NCBI RefSeq assembly: GCF_902686445.1
Contig: NC_062222.1
Span: 138,154,596 to 138,218,595 of the forward strand
Origin: Sciurus carolinensis
Taxonomy: Eukaryota > Chordata > Mammalia > Rodentia > Sciuridae
Length of the DNA stretch: 64,000 bases
Direction: 5' to 3'
Shown here in pieces: positions 56,935-64,000 of this stretch. The position numbers and the translations under genes were made by a program. The stretch's first letter is position 1; each line of letters begins with the position of its first letter. The notes beneath the pieces were generated by a model that saw only the letters and a program-made list of their open reading frames with translations, did no database searches and had not been told where the DNA came from.

Positions 56935-57440
56935 GGACCTCCACTGCCCTGGGCACAGACTCCAGGGACACAGAACCTCCACTGCCCTGGGCACAGACTC
57001 CAGGGACACAGAACCTCCACTGCCCTGGGCACAGACTCCAGGGACACAGGACCTCCACTGCCCTGGGCACAGACTCCAGGGAACACAGGACCTCCACTGC
57101 CCTGGGCACAGGCTCCAGGGAACACAGGACCTCCACTGCCCTGGGCACAGACTCCAGGGACACAGGACCTCCACTGCCCTGGGCACAGACTCCAGGGAAC
57201 ACAGGACCTCCACTGCCCTGGGCACAGACTCCAGGGACACAGGACCTCCACTGCCCTGGGCACAGACTCCAGGGACACACAGGACCTCCACTGCCCTGGG
57301 CACAGACTCCAGGGACACACAGGACCTCCACTGCCCTGGGCACAGGCTCCAGGGAACACAGGACCTCCACTGCCCTGGGCACAGACTCCAGGGACACAGG
57401 ACCTCCACTGCCCTGGGCACAGACTCCAGGGACACACAGC
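56935..57440. repeat. 38-bp minisatellite, about 13 units
   Basis: The unit joins CCTCCACTGCCCTGGGCACA to GACTCCAGGGACACAGGA, with 38-40 bp spacing and very little divergence. The period is not a multiple of three, yet several frames stay open because the unit has no stop in any frame. The predicted repeat proteins on both strands are artefacts. Confidence 0.95.
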
Positions 57441-57906
57441 CGCCTCCACCCATCCCACCCCATCTGTGGGAAGATGGTTCCTGCTCATACTGGTTCCCAA
57501 AAAATTTATCAGATATTTCTCAGAGCTAAGGGAAAAGCACAGGCCCCGCGGAGCTTATGCTGGGTCCCGCCTGGCGGATGTAGACGTGAGGGCAGGGGAC
57601 GGGCTGCGCAGGGCTGTGCAGGGCTGTGACCTCCTGCAGCCCCCAGCTCCTCTCTGCAGAGCCAGGGTGTGCGCAGCGTGCACCCCACGCCCCAGCACCT
57701 CCAGAAAGGGCGTGAGAGAAGTGGGACATGTGGAGAAGCCTGTCTCCTGTTGGTCTGCTGTCAATCTCCCACCTCTCTTCAGCCTCACCCAGGGATGGAG
57801 CAGGGCAGCGCCTCCAGGGGCTCCAGGGGAGGGGGGACGGCCAGCAGGCAGAGCACGTAAAGACACTCATGGCTCTCCACCGCGGAGTAGAAGCCCCAAG
57901 GCTGCC
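57441..57906. other. Spacer between two related minisatellites
   Basis: Single-copy sequence. It includes a short AT-rich patch near 57495-57530 (AAAAAATTTATCAGATATTT). No gene is recognised. Confidence 0.4.
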
Positions 57907-58200
57907 AAGGGAGGGCTCCAGGGACACACAGGCCGTCACAGGGAGGGGCTCCAGGGACACACAGGCCATCACAGGGAGGGGCTCCAGGGACACACAGGCC
58001 ATCACAGGGAGGGGCTCCAGGGACACACAGGCCATCACAGGGAGGCCTCCAGGGACACACAGGCCATCACAGGGAGGGGCTCCAGGGACACACAGGCCAT
58101 CACAGGGAGGGGCTCCAGGGACACACAGGCCGTCACAGGGAGGGGCTCCAGGGACACACAGGCCATCACAGGGAGGACGCCAGGGACACACAGGCTGCCA
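57907..58200. repeat. 33-bp minisatellite, about 9 units
   Basis: The unit joins CTCCAGGGACACACAGGCCA to TCACAGGGAGGGG. It shares the core CTCCAGGGACACACAGG with the 38-bp array to the left. Units are nearly identical. Confidence 0.95.
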
Positions 58201-58924
58201 CGGGGGGTGGGGGGCTGCGGGGGGCTGCAGGGGGCCCAGGCACACACATCTGAGGATGCTTTCCCAGCAGGGTCCAACAGATACGGGGAGGGGGCTTCTG
58301 ACCGTGGGGCGCAGCAGGGCAGGAGAGGCTATGGCAGATCAGGTCGGTTACTTCCAGACCTGTCCCCAGCCCAGACCTCCGGGGCTGCTATGCTGGGGAA
58401 GTCCCTGAGCTGTCACCTCAGGTACCGAGCTGGCAGATGGCGGAGGCTCCCTCACCAGCGGCAAACCCTGATGCTTGGTGTGGATGCGCTGACGCAGAGG
58501 GCAGGACCCTGGAGGAGGCTGGGGAGCCCCCAGGGGTCTGCCCCAATAAGCCAGCGGAAAGGCCATGGGCCTGGGCCAGGCGCGACCGCAGTGTGAGAAC
58601 TGGCCGTGTGGAGGGCCGTGGACACATGCAGACAGAGCCACGGGACCTGCTTGGGGACGGAGGCAGGCGTGCGGGACAGGAAGGGCCAAGAGCCTGGGGG
58701 CTGCGTGAGGCTGCACCAGCTCAGCTGCTGGGGACGGAGACTCAGCTGTGGGCAGCCCTGGGCAGGTCCTGGGCAGGCCAGGAGATGGGCTGCTTGGGGA
58801 GGAGGACCTAGCGGGGTCTGGAGTCGGGCGCCGTCAGGGGTTGTGCCCGAGGAAGCAGAGGGCACAGCAGCCCGGGAGCGGGGCTGGGAGGGCACCTGAG
58901 TTCTCCCCTTTGTTCTTGTTTTAC
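58201..58924. other. Non-coding sequence, no gene recognised
   Basis: GC-rich single-copy DNA with G-rich stretches. No gene is recognised. Confidence 0.4.
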
Positions 58925-59085
58925 CTTCGTCTTTGCTGAGTTGAGATTCACATGATTTTAGCCATTTTATTATTTTGCAGGACTCCCAAATTTCTTAATT
59001 TGAAAGAATGCTACAAATTAAAGAAGCTAAGTGGGTGTTTTGATACGACTTATAGAAAAGGTGAAGGTAACCCCAGCAAGCACGC
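58925..59085. other. AT-rich block with splice-like borders, partly L1-like
   Basis: The first part (GAGTTGAGATTCACATGATT) resembles an antisense L1 block. It is followed by an acceptor-like TTTTATTATTTTGCAG ending at 58980 and donor-like sites at 59061 (GTGAAG) and 59067 (GTAACC), enclosing 80-86 nt. The enclosed frame (Lys/Leu/Cys-rich) is not recognised. Confidence 0.3.
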
Positions 59086-59109
59086 ACTGCCGTGGTGCCA
59101 GGGAGTTGG

Positions 59110-59836
59110 TCACGGCCACGCTGTGGGAGTCACGGCCACGCTGTGGGAGGTCACGGCCACGCTGTGGGAGTCATGGCCACGCTGTGGGAGGTCACGGCCA
59201 CGCTGTGGGAGTCACGGCCACGCTGTGGGGAGTCACAGCCACACTGTGGGAGTCACGGCCACGCTGTAGGGGTCACGGCCACGCTGTGGGAGTCACGGCC
59301 ACGCTGTGGGGGTCACGGCCACGCTGTGGGAGTCATGGCCACGCTGTGGGAGTCACAGCCATGGTCACACTGTGGGGAGTCACGGTCACGCTGTGGGAGT
59401 CACGGCCACACTGTGGGAGGTCACGGCCACACTGTGGGGGTCACGGCCACACTGTGGGAGGTCACGGCCACGCTATGGGGGTCACGGCCACGCTGTGGGA
59501 GGTCACGGCCACGCTGTGGGGGTCACGGCCACGCTGTGGGTGGTCACGGCCACGCTGTGGGAGTCACTGCCATGCTGTGGGAGGTCACGGCCATGCTGTG
59601 GGGGTCACGGCCACACTATGGGAGGTCACGGCCACACTATGGGGGTCACGGCCACGCTGTGGGTGGTCACGGCCACGCTGTGGGAGGTCACTGCCACGCT
59701 GTGGGTGGTCACGGCCACGCTGTGGGGGTCACGGCCACGCTATGAGAGGTCACGGCCACACTGTGGGGGTCACGGCCGCACTGTGGGTGGTCACGGCCAC
59801 GCTGTGGGGGTCACGGCCACGCTGTGGGGGGTCTGC
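59110..59836. repeat. 21-22-bp CpG-bearing minisatellite, about 35 units
   Basis: The unit is GTCACGGCCACGCTGTGGGA with one to three extra G/A/T bases. I count about 35 units, many with CpG decay to CA or TG. The His/Gly/Ala/Val-rich frames across it are repeat translations. Confidence 0.95.
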
Positions 59837-60516
59837 CTGAGGCTTCGCGGGGTTCTCATTGTCTCCCGGGTGCGCTGTTGGAAATACTCTGCATGCCAGA
59901 TGCCGGGCTCCCCTCTTGCACAGGTGGGTTACGTGGTGCCCAGTTATCTGAGAAACTTCCCTCTCATTCAGGTCACAGTCTCAGTGGAGTCACACAAGTG
60001 GCCAGTCCGTGCAGTCCAGAAGTCCACCCTCTCTCCGAGCAGTGAGCACACTCCAGCGCGTTCAGTGCTCTCCCTGTTGGTCATCAGGGTCTGGTCTCTC
60101 GACCTCCCAGGGAAGACTCGGCCACCCTGTTGGTCCCGCAGCTTCCTCAGGTTCTTGGCATGGCCTCTCCTCACGAGACTGGTGAAGAATTTGCAAAGTT
60201 CTTCGAAGCCATAGCATCGCGGTCGAAGCAGTGAGACGTGGACAGGCAGGCACACCAGGACCAGGTTGGCCAGGCGGTTGGTGGCCTCCAAGTCCTGGTG
60301 GGAGTTGTGGTGCACCTGCAAGGGGGCCGTGTTGGTCATGGCGGGCGGCGGAGGCCCTGCGGCCACCCGAGGCGCTAAGGAGGTGGAGGTGATGGAGGCT
60401 CTGAGCCGCCAGCCAGGGTGCAGGTGGAGTACCGGCTTCTGGCCAAGTGCTGTTGAAGCAGGAAACCACAGGACTCTGGGCAGAGAGCGTCTCGTCCTTC
60501 TGATTTTTAGATTTGT
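59837..60516. other. Non-coding sequence, no gene recognised
   Basis: Single-copy sequence between the minisatellite and an ID fragment. The minus-strand 221-codon frame at 59968-60633 overlaps the ID SINE and is not called. Confidence 0.4.
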
Positions 60517-60572
60517 TTTCTGGGGTGCTGGGATGGAACCCAGGACCTGGTGCCTGCCACTGAGCTGACCCG
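60517..60572 (-). mobile_element. ID-type SINE fragment
   Basis: GGGGTGCTGGGATGGAACCC, AGGACCTGGTGCCTG and CCACTGAGCTGACCC match the inverted ID element, with a T-rich tail side at 60505-60520. Confidence 0.65.
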
Positions 60573-60679
60573 TCCTCGCTGTTAGCCTCGTTGGACTGCA
60601 GCCGGCAAGTGCTTCACGGAGCCGTAGAGCCACACTGCTGTCCCCTCCACTGCACCTCTGTCTCCCTGAAGGGACCCCC

Positions 60680-61070
60680 CCCTCTCACCCGGCAGTCCCT
60701 CCACTACCCGGCCCTGGCGACCACGCTCTGGGTCCTGTGTCTGCAGATTCACCTGTTCTAGATGTTCCATAGGCTGGACTCACAGCAGGGGCCTCAGTGC
60801 CTGGTGATTTCCCTCAGGTCCGTCCATCCACGTTGTCTCAGGAGTCAGGATTCCATTCCTTTTTAGGACTGAATACTATTCCACTGCCCAAAGGGACCAC
60901 ACTTTGTTGAAGCATTGTCTGTGGGCACTGGGTGGCTTCCACCTGCTGGTAATTGGGAATAAAATCCTGTAAGTCTGGGCGTCCACATGGCTGTTTAGGT
61001 TCCTCTCTTCAGTTCCCCAGGGCACCCACTAGGAGAGGGACGCTGAGCGGAAGAGGGTTTCAAAGATGGA
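60680..61070 (-). mobile_element. Old L1 LINE remnant
   Basis: CTGGCGACCACGCTCTGGGT, TCCATCCACGTTGTCTCAGG, TTTTTAGGACTGAATACTAT, TTCCACTGCC and GGGTGGCTTCCACCTGC are consecutive antisense blocks of old L1 elements. Confidence 0.7.
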
Positions 61071-62726
61071 AGGACCAACAGCTTGTCTGGGGATGAGAAA
61101 GGGTAGGGAGGGAGGACCCCAGGCAGAGCAGAGAGGACTTGGGTCAAGAACCCCAAGGGTGTGGGGCCAGGCTGGGGACCCAGGTGGGGGGGCGTGTCCA
61201 GGTGCTAAGGTAGTGAGGCCTCCCACCCGTCCCGGCCTCCCACCTGTCCCAGCCTCCCCGCTCCTTCCCCTAGGGCCATGGCAGGATTTGGCCAGAGAGA
61301 GGCAAGGGCAGGCTCCTCCTCCACGCCAGCGCCTGCCCCAGGCTGCAGCAGCTGCCACGAGCCTGCTCCTAGCCCTCCCTCCCGGCAGCCCAGGCAGAGC
61401 CCACCCCAGGTCCCCGGCCCAGGGCTCTGCAATGGCCTCCCCTCCTACTCCTCTCGGGTTACCCAGGCACCTTCTCCTGCCAGCCCTGCCTGGTCGGAGG
61501 AGGGCGTGGAGGGGGGTCCAGGATGAGCGGAGCAGCACCAGGGCAGGGCACCCACCACGCTCAGGACCTCTGTGCTCTGAGGCCTGCCTGTCAGGGGGAC
61601 AGCTGGCCAGACTCAGCCCTGAGGGAACAGGTGCCCAGCCAGGGCTGGACTTAGCCAGGTTTGGGGTTCAGCAAAGAGAAAGGGGTAAAAGGGCTGGAGG
61701 GAGCCGCAGGGATTAGGTCCCAGGTATGGAGGAGAGTGAGGGTGGACCCTGAGAAGGTGGGAGATGGGGGGACCTTGGGGGGGGCTTGGGGACATGTGCT
61801 GGCGAGCTGGAAGCTGGAGAGGGGTCGCTCTGGAATGTGGCACAGGCGTCCAACAGTCACCACGAGTGGGTGAGCAGTCAATTTAGGGTGAGGGATGGCC
61901 AAGGACTGACCCCATGAACACCATGGTCACCACCTGCCACGGCTGGAAATCCAGAGGGCTTCAGAAGTGGGAGGCACCCGAGAATTGGTGGGGCAAAGTA
62001 GAGGGGCTGCGTGTGTGTGGCCGGGGGGGCCGATGACCAATGGTCACACCCACGCTGGGGCTTCAGGGTGCAGGAGGCACAGGCCACCCTGCCCCCTGGA
62101 AGACGCGGACAAATCCAGGGAGAGACCAGGACAAGCTGTGGGATGCGGGTGAGCAGGTGGGACTGGTTCGGGCAGTCTGAGGGGACCTGGCTTCGGGTTA
62201 GCTCCTCCTCAGGCCCAGGTCCTCCCCTCCGCCTGGCCTGCTGATGGGGTCCTGCCCTGCTGGACAGGGGCTCTTGCAGGTATCCCCCATCCTTGCCCCC
62301 TGCCACATCCCCAGGGCCAGGCACATGGACACTTGGCAAACAACCTGGAATAAAGAACTAAGAGTGGCAGGTGTCCGCAGCCTGGGGAGAGTGCGGAGGG
62401 CAGCCGCTCCGTGGACGGGACTCCTGAGCATGGCAGGTGCTGAGGAGCAGCTTGGGCCCCACGTGAGAAGCCAACAGTCAGAAGCACGTTGTCACTAGAC
62501 ACTGCAAATGTCGCAGGGTGAGGAACAGGCCGGCTGAGGACTGCTGACCAGATGAGCTTCGCTAAGAGGCAGGGCAAGGAAGAGCTGGGCCTTCTCGTGG
62601 GGGCAGCTCGGGGCCGCAGCCAGGCTAAGCAAGCAGGCGGAGTGACTTGACTCCTCCGTGGCACCTGACTCGGAGCTCATGAGCCCACCCCAGGAGCTCT
62701 CTCGGCACAGCAACCAAGAATCTGCC
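61071..62726. other. Non-coding sequence with a G-quadruplex motif
   Basis: GC-rich single-copy DNA. Runs of G at 61759-61791 (GGG, G6, G8, GGGG with 3-5-base loops) make a strong quadruplex motif on the plus strand. No gene is recognised. Confidence 0.5.
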
Positions 62727-62816
62727 AGGCCTGGGGTGCAGTCCGGGGTGGAGCCCGTGCCTAGCATGCACGAAGCCAGGGTTCCATGCCCAGCCCTGCA
62801 AAAAGGAAAAAAAAAT
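62727..62816 (+). mobile_element. ID-type SINE (tRNA-derived)
   Basis: CTGGGGTGCAGTCCGGGGTG (degenerate A box), then GCCTAGCATGCACGAAGCC, GGTTCCATGCCCAGC (B box region) and an A-rich tail. It is a rodent ID family member. Confidence 0.75.
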
Positions 62817-62839
62817 CCATGCAGGAAAAAAGCAGAGAT

Positions 62840-63020
62840 CTCGTTCAAGATCTAAATAACACATAAACAGCTTAACTGCTCCACAGCAAAATAAATGAAT
62901 TCTGTTTCCAATCCACTCGGGTCTGTTTCTCTAATCTCGCTATTAGGAGACATTTCTAAGAGCTTCTAATGTGGGATTGTGCAGGGTTTTTGATTTGCTA
63001 GAAATGACGATCGAGGATGA
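62840..63020. promoter_or_regulatory. Candidate conserved non-coding element
   Basis: AT-rich single-copy island with CTAAATAACACATAAAC, CAAAATAAATGAATTCTG and CGATCGAGGATGATGATC. No repeat match is seen. Function is only inferred. Confidence 0.25.
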
Positions 63021-63279
63021 TGATCATAATCACCACCCACACGCCAGGCGCCCGAGCAGAGGAGGGCACCGGCTTGCAGTCGTGGGTGGGGTGCAAACCC
63101 GGCAGAAGCACCGTGAGCCCAGCCCTGTCTCTCCAGCCTCGGCTCCACTTCTCTGAGCCTCGGCTCTAAACTGTACTTCCAGGAACATCTTTCCAAGTGG
63201 TTAGGAAAATCAAACAACACAGAGCTGCCCAGGGGACAAACAGGGCCGTTTACTGGTGACTTGTAGGTGACAAGGCTGT

Positions 63280-63400
63280 GGGCCAGCACCTCACTTTACT
63301 CATAACTCAGTCCTTGCAAACCCCACAGGACAGTTTGTCAAGATTCCCATTTTGCAGGTGGGGAATGGAAGCAGAGGGCATGGCTCCCTGCGGGTCCAGG
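63280..63400 (-). mobile_element. Probable MIR fragment
   Basis: CAAGATTCCCATTTTGCAGG followed by GGGGAATGGAAGCAGAGG resembles the inverted MIR core. Confidence 0.45.
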
Positions 63401-64000
63401 CAGCTGGACGTCTGGGAGCCCCGAACGGTCAGTGGGATGGTCAGCGATCACCCGGAACTGGCAGCCGGCTCCCAGCGGGCCTCCCCAGAGCAGGCTGAGG
63501 CCTCTGACTCACCGTCGAGGGTGGGACCAGTGCCCTGTGCAGGGTGCCCAGTCCAGGGGGAGGCTGACTCGGGGCCCGCGGTCACTCCAGCTGTGCTGGA
63601 GGGCTCAGAGGTGCTCGGGGGCCTATGCTGGGTGGCCCGTTCCTGTTTGCCTGGCACTGCGGGCCTCCAGAGACACGGGATTTCCCTGCTCCGACCAGGA
63701 CAGCGCTGGGCAAACCATGACCACTGGTCACAAAGCACAGGGGCTGTGTGGGGCGAGCAGCTGGGAGCATCCCTACCCGTGGCGGCTGCGCCCCAAGGCC
63801 CTCCTCCAGGAGGCTGTCTCCTTGCAGAGGTTTATTTTCACCCACGATGGGATAATTACAGGGGAGAGGGGAAAACTGAAGTCAAGGAATCACAGATCAG
63901 AGCGGCACAGCCCACCTCCGGGTTCCCGGTGCATTAAAGGAACTGGAAATCCTGGGAGCTTTGACTGTGCCGCATGGCCACACAGCGACTGCCTGGGCAG
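63401..64000. other. Non-coding sequence, no gene recognised
   Basis: Single-copy sequence to the window edge. The AT-richer stretch 63830-63900 is the only change in composition. Confidence 0.45.

Noticed and set aside
56379..57629. Repeat proteins of 250-373 residues across the 38-bp array
   Set aside because: The unit lacks stops in most frames, so open frames appear on both strands at once.
13505..59836. A CRISPR array or bacterial-type system among the tandem repeats
   Set aside because: The units abut or contain simple repeats, there are no unique spacers of constant length, and the context is mammalian.
59031..60214. His/Gly/Ala-rich repeat proteins of 217-302 residues
   Set aside because: They are translations of the 21-22-bp minisatellite.
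15955..64000. Orthologues of human ADRA2C neighbours such as LRPAP1 or OTOP1
   Set aside because: No reading frame or exon-like segment resembles them. In human they lie hundreds of kilobases away, as I recall.

Overview
The window is mammalian nuclear DNA holding one recognisable gene: ADRA2C, the intronless alpha-2C adrenergic receptor, intact on the minus strand near the left end (CDS 5815-7194). The host is most likely a squirrel-family rodent (marmot, ground squirrel or tree squirrel). The evidence is two copies of a fused B1/7SL plus ID/tRNA SINE, typical of sciurids and glirids, and two ID-type SINEs, which are rodent-specific. The species cannot be fixed from the sequence alone.

Layout. 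At 1-5 kb there is non-coding DNA with a SINE and old MIR pieces. At 5.3-8.2 kb lies the ADRA2C transcription unit: a poly(A) signal at 5313-5318, a 3'UTR, a 459-codon reading frame, and a very GC-rich leader/promoter CpG island with two possible upstream ORFs and a GGC-rich tract. From 8.2 kb to the right end I find no further protein-coding gene that I can defend. That part holds ancient transposon fossils (MLT1 LTRs, MIR, L2, old L1, hAT and Tigger DNA elements), AT-rich islands that look like candidate conserved non-coding elements, and many tandem repeats. This fits the known setting of ADRA2C, which in human lies in a gene-poor stretch of subtelomeric 4p16.3; that comparison is from memory.

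The most striking feature outside the gene is a cluster of long tandem arrays between about 43.8 and 59.8 kb: a TG-containing minisatellite of about 54 bp, CCAT and GGAT tetranucleotide arrays, 38-bp and 33-bp arrays sharing a core, and a CpG-bearing array of 21-22 bp. Most long reading frames in this half are translations of these repeats in several frames, not genes.

I did not find a convincing new biological system. The leads most worth testing are two upstream ORFs in the ADRA2C leader, a possible divergent spliced plus-strand transcript (donor-like sites in the CpG island, a strong acceptor at 12558 and poly(A) signals at 13431 and 13444), CTCF-like motifs pointing toward each other around the gene, and the minisatellite cluster. 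Repeat family names come from recognising consensus motifs by eye, and conservation of non-coding elements could not be tested.
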